DNA of 64,000 bases from Acidobacteriota bacterium. Lineage in GTDB: Bacteria; Acidobacteriota; Blastocatellia; Pyrinomonadales; Pyrinomonadaceae. Both the position numbers and the translations under genes were made by a program. The stretch lies in assembly GCA_016703965.1 (NCBI GenBank), contig JADJBB010000021.1, forward strand, positions 1,612,001 to 1,676,000. The letters run 5' to 3'. The notes beneath the pieces are model-generated. The model did no database searches. It saw only the letters and a program-made list of their open reading frames with translations, and was not told the DNA's origin. Below are positions 52,417 through 61,094 of this stretch, in pieces; position 1 is the stretch's first letter; each line of letters opens with the position of its first letter.

Positions 52417-53995
52417 GCATCGGAGCCAGGTCGCTGCCCAGGTTCTTTCCGTTTTTAGCTTTTCCTCGGTATTTGCTGGCGGGTGCTAGACGGAAATCCT
52501 TTGCGTTCGGATCCGCGAATCTGATCTCGTCCATGCTCGCGACGATCGTGTTTCCGGCAGGGAAGGCATAGTCGCTGGTCGGAACGCGATTCAGATTCAT
52601 AAAAACGTTATTTTGCAGCAGCGTTTGGGCTTGCGCAGAGCGATTGTCGATGCCGTGAACACCATACAAACCGTGCCCGATAATATTATCGCGGAAAACG
52701 AAAGCTTTGGGCATCGTGTCGTAGAATTTTATCGTGCTGCCCCAGTTAAAGGCAGTATTGTTCACGATCGTAATGCCTTCGCCCTGTGTCACCTGGATCA
52801 AATAGCCGCCGCCTTCGAATTCCTTATCGCCTCGGATGTTAAGAAATAGATTATTCTCGATCGTTAAATTCTTGAGTACCTGGCTCGGATAAAGATCATC
52901 TTTGCCCAAAATGTTGATTCCGTCGCCCGCACCATCAATGATGTTGTCCTTGATCAGAACATCCTCGATCGTCGAGAACGGAGCTCCGTTGTCCTGATTT
53001 CGGATGGTGATGCGGAACGCCGAGCCTTTCCAGTTGTTGGTCATCAGATTACCGGTGAATCGGACACGTTTTGAGTTCTTTAGCTCAAACAGCGTCTTGA
53101 CCGACACCTTGTCAGCCCACGCTTGCGGTTTATTCAGGTAGTTCCCGTGCACCTCTATATCAATAGGGATCAGATCCGCCGATGCCGGATCAGCCCCCCC
53201 AAACATGATGTTCTCGGCTCCTCCTTCGATGTAATTGTTGAGAATCTTGACGTTCCGAGTTCCGGTCCAACCACAGATGCCTTGTGTTTCTTCCCCTGGA
53301 AAGCCGAATCCCTCGATGTAGCTGTTCTTGACGATCGTTTCGGCACTGTTCAGAGCGATGCCCCGGCGGACGACGCCGGTCTTGTTGGGCCGCATATATG
53401 AACGGTCGATCTCAATATGATGCGGCAGATTCACGGCGGTTTCGCCATTTCCCAGAACGACAAGACCGTAGTTGTACGTCGATGACGTTGCCGCAAACTC
53501 GATCCCGATGAATTTGTAGTGGTGAGCTCCCTTCGCGGTTGCGATCGCGGGGCGACCAAGCATTCCCGCTGTGATGGTCGCCATCGACGAGCGCTGTGCA
53601 GGTGAAACCCGTTTGTCGGGTACGAGATTCCCAACGGCGGATGACTGGATCGTTACATAATCCGTCAACGGCTTATTCGGCAGCGTGATGGTTCCCGAAT
53701 AAACGGCTCCGGCCTGAAGTTCAATTATGTCGCCACTCGTTGCGAGTTCAAGGGCCGCCTGGATGTTGCCGCCCGGGGGAACTTTGATAACTCGCCCTGC
53801 TGCGGTCGCTTTGACGGTTGGCTGGGGACCTATCAAGCCGAAGGTGCCGTAATTCCATTCATATATGACGCTTCCGCCGACCGCAGAGCAGATCACGAGC
53901 ACGGCGAGAACGGGTAAAAGCCATCGCACCGAACGGCGGCGTTTTACTTCTTTTTGTTTAACTCTTACTGTATTTACCACGATCAGATTTTCCAC
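52409..53995 (-). CDS. Membrane-anchored right-handed beta-helix protein
   Basis: 528 residues from GTG 53995, which has GGAG 5 bases upstream; a longer frame from GTG 54046 lacks such a site. A short cytoplasmic tail is followed by a membrane segment (WLLPVLAVLVICSAVGGSVIY). The rest is a parallel beta-helix: GNIQAALELATSGDIIELQA at the capping start, then turns with Asn ladders (VKILNNYIEGG, VLIKDNIIDGAGDGINILG, LTIENNLFLN, ITIVNNTAFNWG). Such proteins are often polysaccharide lyases or epimerases. It is the only minus-strand gene inside the locus core. Confidence 0.85.
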   Translation of the reverse strand: MENLIVVNTVRVKQKEVKRRRSVRWLLPVLAVLVICSAVGGSVIYEWNYGTFGLIGPQPTVKATAAGRVIKVPPGGNIQAALELATSGDIIELQAGAVYSGTITLPNKPLTDYVTIQSSAVGNLVPDKRVSPAQRSSMATITAGMLGRPAIATAKGAHHYKFIGIEFAATSSTYNYGLVVLGNGETAVNLPHHIEIDRSYMRPNKTGVVRRGIALNSAETIVKNSYIEGFGFPGEETQGICGWTGTRNVKILNNYIEGGAENIMFGGADPASADLIPIDIEVHGNYLNKPQAWADKVSVKTLFELKNSKRVRFTGNLMTNNWKGSAFRITIRNQDNGAPFSTIEDVLIKDNIIDGAGDGINILGKDDLYPSQVLKNLTIENNLFLNIRGDKEFEGGGYLIQVTQGEGITIVNNTAFNWGSTIKFYDTMPKAFVFRDNIIGHGLYGVHGIDNRSAQAQTLLQNNVFMNLNRVPTSDYAFPAGNTIVASMDEIRFADPNAKDFRLAPASKYRGKAKNGKNLGSDLAPMPR

Positions 53996-54160
53996 ATTTT
54001 CTCCAACGCTTACATTAAAGGACCAAAAGACCTCAGAATCCACCACACAACACGAAAAAAACGTGGTAATTAGTGTTAAAAACGGTTAATCTCTAAATAG
54101 CCGCTTCCACAGCGAAATAAATCTACAAAAACCACTCTATTCTCTCTTTCTAATCTCGGT

Positions 54161-56100
54161 ATGTGCGGTATCAACGGAATAGCATTTTCCCCACGCTCGG
54201 GCAGACAAGTTGACGAAGCAAGAATCGTGCGAATGCGCGACATAATTCATCACCGCGGGCCTGACGATGGTGGCATTTATCTTGATGGAAACATTGGGCT
54301 CGGCCATCGGCGCCTGAGCATCGTGGATGTCACACACGGGGCACAGCCAATGTTCTCGAGTGACCGCTCGTGTTCAATTGTATATAACGGCGAGGTTTAC
54401 AATCACGCCGACCATCGCGAGAGCCTCGAATCGAAAGGCTATAAGTTCCAAAACCGCAGCGACACCGAAACGATCCTTCACCTCTACGAAGAATACGGCC
54501 GCGATTGCGTCGATCATCTTCGCGGAATGTTCGCCTTTGCGATCTGGGATAAACAAAAACAGGAACTCTTCATTGCTCGCGACCGTTTTGGTGTGAAGCC
54601 TCTGTACTATGTTCACGACAGCGAAGGGAATCTCTTTTTCGCGTCTGAGATAAAAGCACTTCTCGAAGCCGGAGCCGTCAAGCCCGAACTCAATTACAAC
54701 GCCTTACCCGATCAACTAGCCAATCACGGTACGTCAGGCGACGAAACACTTTTTTCCGGAGTCAAACGCCTTTCGCCAGGTCATACAATGGTCTGGAAAG
54801 ACGGAAGGCTTGATATTCGCGAATTCTGGGACCTCAAATTCGAACCCAAACACGAACCCAAAAGCGACGCACAATATATTGAGGAATGGCGGGATCTTTT
54901 CCGTCAGTCGGTCGAGTTGAGGTTGATGGCGGACGTGCCATTGGGAATGTTCCTGTCGGGCGGCATAGATTCGTCAGCGATCGCGGCGATGATGTCGACG
55001 ATGGTAAGTGAGCCGATAAAGACCTTTTCGGTCGCGTTCGGCGACCGCGAAGCGAATGAACTGGAGTATGCTCGACTCGTTGCCGACGCCTTCGGAACTG
55101 AGCATCACGAGATAACCATTTCGCCAGAACAATTCTTTGCCGAGCTGCCAAACCTGATCTGGCATGAGGATGAGCCGATCGGTTTTGAGTCATCCATCCC
55201 ACTCTATTTTGTTTCGAAGCTCGCCCAGGAGCATGTAAAAGTGGTCTTAACCGGGGAAGGTGCAGACGAGACGATGGCCGGCTACGGTAGATACAAGAAG
55301 GCGCTCGCTCTGTTAGATTATGGCAAAAGATACGAGAAGATGACCCCAGCGTTTCTGCGGAACGCCGTTCGAGGTGGGGTTGCAACGCTGCCAGATTCAC
55401 TCAACCGTAAGCTGGGCCGAACGTTTCTTTCTCGCGATGCGGATATTGAGAATTTGTTTTTGACAACTTCGCTATCTTTCCAAAGAAAATGCAAGCCCGG
55501 ATGTTTTCGAGGGCCACCCGCGACAAGATCATCGATTTGAACCCTTACGCCCCGCAAAATGAATTGCTTAACAACACTGATGCGCTAGCCGTTCTGGATA
55601 AGCTTCTATACGTCGACACAAAAACATACCTGCACGAACTGCTGATGAAGCAGGACCAAATGTCTATGGCCGCATCGATCGAGAGCCGTGTACCGTTCCT
55701 CGACCACAGACTTGTTGAATTCACCGCACAAATGCCAACCGAGATGAAACTTCGCGGCGGAACAACTAAATGGATACTTCGTGAGGCAATGAAGGGCTTT
55801 CTGCCTCAGGAGATACTCACGCGTCCAAAAATGGGCTTTCCCGTTCCACTCGGCGGCTGGCTTCGTAACGACTACAGACACATCGTTGACGAGTTTGTTC
55901 TCAGTGAACGCTCGCTTGACCGCGGCATTTTTGACTCCGATTTTGTTCGCCAACTTGTTTTGGCCCACAATTCCGGTGAGGATAATTCGACTAGGATCTT
56001 TCGATTGGTAAATCTCGAGATCTGGCATCGTCAGTTCTTTGACGGCGAACAGTTTGAGATCAAGCAAGACGCTGTGGCAGAGATGCTCGTCGCCGCTTAA
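54161..56100 (+). CDS. Asparagine synthase-type amidotransferase 2, apparent frameshift
   Basis: Both halves of the enzyme are present in two frames. 54161-55540 starts with Cys2 (MCGINGIAF), HRGPDDGGIYLDG, SDTETILHLYEEYG and the PP-loop FLSGGIDSSAIAAMM, LTGEGADETMAGYGRY. From about 55462 the homologous frame is the one that gives DNFAIFPKKMQARMFSRATR, KQDQMSMAASIESRVPFLDH and the C-terminus at 56100. A T5 run (55457-55461) where six T would restore DIENLFFDNF marks the site. Either a genuine one-base deletion or a homopolymer sequencing error. Otherwise full length (~646 residues). Paralogue of amidotransferase 1. Confidence 0.88.
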
Positions 56101-56116
56101 TTCCATTCTCGTTACT

Positions 56117-57631
56117 ATGAAGATCGAATACATTTGCCACGCATGTTTATTTATCGAGACCGAGGATGCCCGGATCGCAACTGATCCATGGTGGGCGGCT
56201 CCGGTTTTTTGCGATAAATGGTATGTTTTCCCTAAACCGGTGAATACCAGCTTTACCGATAAGGTTGACGCGATACTCATTTCACACGGTCACGAAGATC
56301 ACCTAAATGAACCCACACTGTCACTCTTTCCCAAGGATGCGAAGGTATTTTATCCATATAGCTATTTTGGTGGAGCTAGGGAATACATTGAAGGCATGGG
56401 TTTTGAAGACGTAAGGGAATGCGTCACGTTTAAGAAGTACCGTATTTCCGAAAAGACCGAAGTCACGTTCATTATCAACTCGCATGACAGCGTCATCGTC
56501 ATCGAAAGCGGCGGAAAAGTTGTCATCAATGCGAATGACGCTCTCCATTCCTCGTCCGAGAAAGTGATTGCATTTTACGTCAATGAGATCAAAAAGCGCT
56601 GGCCGAAGATAGACGTGCTATTCTGCGGATTTGGCGGGGCAAGCTATTTTCCGAATACAATGCACCTTGCCGGCAAAGACGATTACAGAACGAGCCTGGC
56701 GCGAGAGCAACTTTTTGTTCATAATTTTTGTAGTATCGTCAAAGCACTTCATCCTGCGGTAGCCGTGCCCTTTGCGGCGGACTTTTGCCTAATTGACGAT
56801 GATCAAAGATGGATAAACGACGCCCGCTTTCCGAGAGCAAAAATCGCGGGGTATTATCGGCAGCACTTTGCCGAAAATGGATACGAACCGCAAATCGCGG
56901 ATATGTATTCGGGGGACAGGCTTGAGGGAACCACTATGATTCCATCTTCGCCCTATCGCAGCGAAATGAGGGATGGCGGTCTCCATCATCTGGTCGAGGA
57001 ACAGTATAAAACTGAGATAGTGGGTCGGCGTTTGAAAGCAACCGTTGGCGAAGACGACGCAGAAAGTTTGCGTGGCGAACTACTCCGAAATGTAACGAAA
57101 CGCATGACGCTTTTTCCGGCAGAAAAGCTGCGCCGTTTGAAATTCTCGCTTCGTGTAACTGACGTTCAGGAATTAAATTTATACAACATTTCCTTCCCGG
57201 ATGGTGTCGCAGTGGTTAAGCGTTCGTCTGCTGCGGATGCCGACAGCCTATTAGTCATGGAACTTTCGAGCTCTGTTTTGCGCTATTCCATCGGCAGCGA
57301 TTGGGGAGCCGATGTTATCTGCGTTGGTTACGGGGCCGAGATTCATTTTGCCGATAAGAAGACAGCCGAGGTCGATCTCGAATCGATCTGTATGAATTTG
57401 CTTGCATGCTATCCGACGGCGGCAGATCTGAAAAAGGCACCTTTCCGTACGTTGCAGTTTCTGCTTCTCAATCCGCCGCGCTTTACAACCTCGATTCGCA
57501 AACTGAAGAAATTTAACCTCGAGAGTGAAAATTACGATCGGAAAACATGGCTTCTCAAGAAGCCGTCTGAGATCCGACGTATTTATAACCTTCCGGAACT
57601 CGGCTTCGAATTCCAGCCGCAGAAGCATTAG
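56117..57631 (+). CDS. MBL-fold metallo-hydrolase of the polysaccharide locus
   Basis: 504 residues from ATG 56117 (the frame opens earlier inside amidotransferase 2). The N-terminal ~250 residues are a metallo-beta-lactamase fold of UlaG-like type: IEYICHACLFIETEDARIAT, DPWW, ISHGHEDHLNEPTLSLFP, YFGGAREYIEGMGFEDV. The C-terminal half contains LFCGFGGASYFPNTMHLAGK and a mixed alpha/beta region that I cannot assign. CMP-sialic-acid-hydroxylase-like MBL proteins are a distant possibility. It is 16 bases after amidotransferase 2. Confidence 0.8.
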   Translation: MKIEYICHACLFIETEDARIATDPWWAAPVFCDKWYVFPKPVNTSFTDKVDAILISHGHEDHLNEPTLSLFPKDAKVFYPYSYFGGAREYIEGMGFEDVRECVTFKKYRISEKTEVTFIINSHDSVIVIESGGKVVINANDALHSSSEKVIAFYVNEIKKRWPKIDVLFCGFGGASYFPNTMHLAGKDDYRTSLAREQLFVHNFCSIVKALHPAVAVPFAADFCLIDDDQRWINDARFPRAKIAGYYRQHFAENGYEPQIADMYSGDRLEGTTMIPSSPYRSEMRDGGLHHLVEEQYKTEIVGRRLKATVGEDDAESLRGELLRNVTKRMTLFPAEKLRRLKFSLRVTDVQELNLYNISFPDGVAVVKRSSAADADSLLVMELSSSVLRYSIGSDWGADVICVGYGAEIHFADKKTAEVDLESICMNLLACYPTAADLKKAPFRTLQFLLLNPPRFTTSIRKLKKFNLESENYDRKTWLLKKPSEIRRIYNLPELGFEFQPQKH

Positions 57632-57634
57632 AGT

Positions 57635-58828
57635 ATGTTAGTCAGCTACCCAAAAGAAACAAATAAACCGAAAGAAACGGGCGTGCTTCGTGGGAGGGAT
57701 ATTCTGTGCTTTTCGCATGATTGGACTGGCGATCCGCTGTCGAAAACACATCTGATGCGTGTGCTTTCGAAAGACAATCGCATTCTCTGGATCAACGCGA
57801 TCGCTAACCGAATGCCGACGACCTCATCAAAAGACCTGTCGCGCATCTACAAGAAATTAAAAGCCTTTACGGAACCTATTCGTGAGGTCGAGCCCAATAT
57901 TTTTCTTCTTAATCCGCTCGCGATCCCCGCGTACGGCAACAAGACGGTTGTAAACCTCAATCAACGGTCGCTCATTCGCCAGGTCAAAAAGGCGATGCGA
58001 AAGCTCGGTTTCTCGAACGTCATCAACATGGTGTTCAACCCGGCAGCGGGAATGATCGCCGGCAAGGTCGGCGAGGAATCGCTGATCTATTACTGCGTCG
58101 ATGAATACACCGCGTTTACCGGCTCGTCTGCTCTTAAAGAGATCGAGGAAGAGTTGTTTCGCGTGTCAGATCTGGTCGTTGTGTCGGCTGAAAAACTATA
58201 CGATTCTAAAAAGCAGTTTAACCCAAACACTCACATCATTCGGCACGGAACCGACTGGCGGCATTTCCGCACTGCCTTAAACGAATCGACCAAGCTCCCG
58301 GATGAGATCGCGAATTTGCCGAAGCCGATCATTGGATTTCATGGCCTTCTGGCCGATTGGGTTGACTTCGAGTTGATCAAAAAGACAGCCGAGCATTTTA
58401 AGGACGGCTCGATTGTTCTGATCGGTAAGATCGCTGTCGATGCCGAACAGAAAGTTAAGGTTCTGAACGATGTTCCGAATGTTCACTTCCTCGGCCGAAA
58501 GCCGTACGCTGAGCTTCCGGCGTATTGCAAAGGCTTTGATGTTGCACTGAATCCATTTGCCATCAATGAATTGACCCTTGCTGCAAACCCGTTGAAGGTC
58601 CGCGAATATCTTGCCGCCGGATTGCCCGTCGTTTCAACCGATATCCCCGAAGTACGCATTCTGCCTGACTGCCTGGTGGGTATGGATCACGATGATTTTA
58701 TCGCCAAGATCGAGGACGCGATCGCCAATCCTAAACCTCGCGAAGAGGTCAGCGACGCGATCGCTCACGAAAGCTGGGATGCGAAAGTTGATGAGTTACG
58801 TGCGTTGATGACTGCTCAAATGCCGTAA
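57635..58828 (+). CDS. Glycosyltransferase, family 1/4 type
   Basis: 397 residues. DILCFSHDWTGDPLSKTHLM, LIYYCVDEYTAFTG, VSDLVVVSAEKLYDSKK, IIGFHGLLADWVDFELIKK and FLGRKPYAELPAYCKGFDVA, LNPFAINELTLAANPLKVREY form a GT-B enzyme like those of exosortase-type and teichuronic-acid (TuaH-like) loci. Starts 3 bases after the MBL gene. Confidence 0.88.
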   Translation: MLVSYPKETNKPKETGVLRGRDILCFSHDWTGDPLSKTHLMRVLSKDNRILWINAIANRMPTTSSKDLSRIYKKLKAFTEPIREVEPNIFLLNPLAIPAYGNKTVVNLNQRSLIRQVKKAMRKLGFSNVINMVFNPAAGMIAGKVGEESLIYYCVDEYTAFTGSSALKEIEEELFRVSDLVVVSAEKLYDSKKQFNPNTHIIRHGTDWRHFRTALNESTKLPDEIANLPKPIIGFHGLLADWVDFELIKKTAEHFKDGSIVLIGKIAVDAEQKVKVLNDVPNVHFLGRKPYAELPAYCKGFDVALNPFAINELTLAANPLKVREYLAAGLPVVSTDIPEVRILPDCLVGMDHDDFIAKIEDAIANPKPREEVSDAIAHESWDAKVDELRALMTAQMP

Positions 58829-58896
58829 TTCTTTGAAATTTACTACTTATTCTACCTTTCTTGGATAAGCGGGCTACTCCCACGCCCACTTTCAAT

Positions 58897-59769
58897 ATGA
58901 ACACATCGATGGTCGAAAATCTGAATGTTGCTGAGCAGCATCGCAACGAAGTTGCGAATGGTGAGAGGTTCGAATTTGGCAAGAACTGGAGTGCGTTTCT
59001 ATCCGTCCTCGATGACGAACGCATTGATACCGCCGTCAGTTCGCTCAAGTCAATGCTCGAGGTCGAAACGCTCGAAGGTAAGACATTTCTCGACATCGGT
59101 TCGGGGAGCGGATTGTTCTCGCTTGCAGCGAGAAAGCTCGGTGCGAGGGTTCATTCCTTCGATTTTGACAGCAATGCGTTTGCCTGTACGAAGGAACTGC
59201 GGAAACGGTATTTCCCCAACGATCCAAATTGGCGTATCGAGCAAGGCTCTGCTCTCGATGCCGATTACGTTGCAAGTTTGGGTAAATTCGATATCGTATA
59301 TTCGTGGGGCGTGCTGCACCACACCGGTGAAATGTGGAAAGCTCTCGAGAACGCCGTAATTCCAACCAAACAGGGCGGGAAACTATTCATTGCGATCTAC
59401 AACGACACCGGAAATCAAGCGAAACGCTGGCATTGGATCAAGAAAACATATTGCCGTCTCCCCGGTTTGCTGAAGACACCTTTCGCCGTCCTCACGATCC
59501 TCCCCGAGGAAACCAAACGCTTTGCGGGCTCGCTATTACGCTTGAATCCAGGCGAATACATTCGTTCGTGGACCCATTACAAAGGCAGCCGCGGCATGAA
59601 CCATTGGTACGATATTATCGACTGGGTCGGCGGATATCCATACGAAGTAGCATCGGTCGATGAGATCTTCGAATTCTACAAGGCACGCGGATTTAACCTT
59701 ACGAAGGTCAAATCCGGCGGGGTTGGGCTCGGCTGCAATGAGTTTGTTTTTGAAAAGGTCTTAGCTTGA
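58897..59769 (+). CDS. Class I SAM-dependent methyltransferase
   Basis: 290 residues from ATG 58897 (TTG 58861 would add 12 residues). Rossmann methyltransferase: FLDIGSGSGLFSLAARKLGA (motif I), VHSFDFDSNAFAC, FDIVYSWGVLHHTGEMWKAL and KLFIAIYNDTG. The C-terminal ~100 residues (WHWIKKTYCRLPGL; RGMNHWYDIIDWVGGYP) are typical of sugar- or lipid-modifying members such as those in glycan clusters. Probably O-methylates a sugar of the repeat unit. Confidence 0.88.
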   Translation: MNTSMVENLNVAEQHRNEVANGERFEFGKNWSAFLSVLDDERIDTAVSSLKSMLEVETLEGKTFLDIGSGSGLFSLAARKLGARVHSFDFDSNAFACTKELRKRYFPNDPNWRIEQGSALDADYVASLGKFDIVYSWGVLHHTGEMWKALENAVIPTKQGGKLFIAIYNDTGNQAKRWHWIKKTYCRLPGLLKTPFAVLTILPEETKRFAGSLLRLNPGEYIRSWTHYKGSRGMNHWYDIIDWVGGYPYEVASVDEIFEFYKARGFNLTKVKSGGVGLGCNEFVFEKVLA

Positions 59770-60990
59770 TCTCAATAGCGGCAGACGTTTGCGATAAGTC
59801 AACTGCCGCCAGATCCATTCCATCGGTCCGTACTGGAAAAATTTAAGCCACACCGTACACAGAATTATCTGAAAAACAAAGACCGTCAGAGCGATCGCCG
59901 TCGCCTTGGCGGCTCCCGTTGTTCCATACAAGCCAAATCCGAAACCGTAGAATATAGTGATCGCAACGACGGTTTGAAGCAGATAATTGGTCATGGCCAT
60001 ACGTCCAACCGGAACGAAGATCGATAGGATCTTCTGCCCCCAATTGCATTGCCATGCTGTTACAGTCAGCGCGATTATTCCGAGTGCCAAAGCCGGAACG
60101 CCAAAGCCGTATGTGACAACGCCCAGCAATCCGATCGGTTCCGGCGGCAGAACAGATTCGCGGCCGGCATAATAAGCAAAAATAAGATTGAGAACGATAC
60201 CCACAGGGAGTCCGTAAACAAGTACGCGACTGATCAAGGCTTTATTTTCTCCGAGGGACTGAAAAATACCGCGTCGATAGGCATAAAAGCCGAGCAGAAA
60301 CATCGCAAGGATCTTCGGCAGACGCATTTCAAATATTAACCCGGCCCAGCGCCCAGCCAGAATATTGAGGTTGTAATCGACCATTATCCGGAGATAAGTT
60401 CCATTCGGTACGACGCTCACCGCATTTTGCCACATGCCGTTTTTAGCGTCTGCGACCGAGGCGGCAACGTCGGGCGGGGCGAAGACGAGGAAGAGCACGA
60501 GGAAGATCACGTAAACCGCGATCGGAGCAATGATCAGGCCAAATATCCATTTCGGCAGCGACTCGGTAGCTTTTTTTCTGAAGAGCAACAGGACAAATCC
60601 CATCAACGCATAAACGCTCAGAATATCGCCCGACCACAATAGAAACGCATGGATGACACCGATGATCAGCAGCCAAAAGAGCCGCCGTTTGAAGACGGTC
60701 GCTTGCGTGTCACCGCGATCCGCAGCCCTTGAGATCTGAAGAGCGAAGCCGAATCCAAACAGGAACGAGAATATCGAATAAAATTTACCCTCGATAAAAA
60801 CATGCACCAGAAATCGGGCAGCCTGATCCGCAAACGGTGACTGAGCGGCTATCGCATCGGGCATGAAGCCGTAACCCGAAAACCACTGCATATTCCCGAC
60901 AAAGATCCCCCCGATCGCGAGCCCGCGCAGGACGTCCACGATCTCGATCCGTTCGGTTATAGAAATTGGGGCGAGTTTATCTTCGGCCAT
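59761..60990 (-). CDS. DUF418 membrane protein
   Basis: 409 residues with about 8-10 membrane segments. ERIEIVDVLRGLAIGGIFVG at the N-terminus and the C-terminal GRMAMTNYLLQTVVAITIFY and VWLKFFQYGPMEWIWRQLTY are characteristic of DUF418, a family related to acyltransferase-3-like membrane proteins. Function unknown; possible acylation or envelope role. It converges with the methyltransferase (overlap of 9 bases) and may or may not belong to the polysaccharide locus. Confidence 0.88.
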   Translation of the reverse strand: MAEDKLAPISITERIEIVDVLRGLAIGGIFVGNMQWFSGYGFMPDAIAAQSPFADQAARFLVHVFIEGKFYSIFSFLFGFGFALQISRAADRGDTQATVFKRRLFWLLIIGVIHAFLLWSGDILSVYALMGFVLLLFRKKATESLPKWIFGLIIAPIAVYVIFLVLFLVFAPPDVAASVADAKNGMWQNAVSVVPNGTYLRIMVDYNLNILAGRWAGLIFEMRLPKILAMFLLGFYAYRRGIFQSLGENKALISRVLVYGLPVGIVLNLIFAYYAGRESVLPPEPIGLLGVVTYGFGVPALALGIIALTVTAWQCNWGQKILSIFVPVGRMAMTNYLLQTVVAITIFYGFGFGLYGTTGAAKATAIALTVFVFQIILCTVWLKFFQYGPMEWIWRQLTYRKRLPLLRSS

Positions 60991-61094
60991 AGCGTCCAGC
61001 TGAACAGGGAATATTCTGACCTTGCTTTACGGCGAGCGGGGTAGGAAAGTTTGGGCAAATTTCGTTATGTAGGAGCGATCAGGCTAACCGAGGA

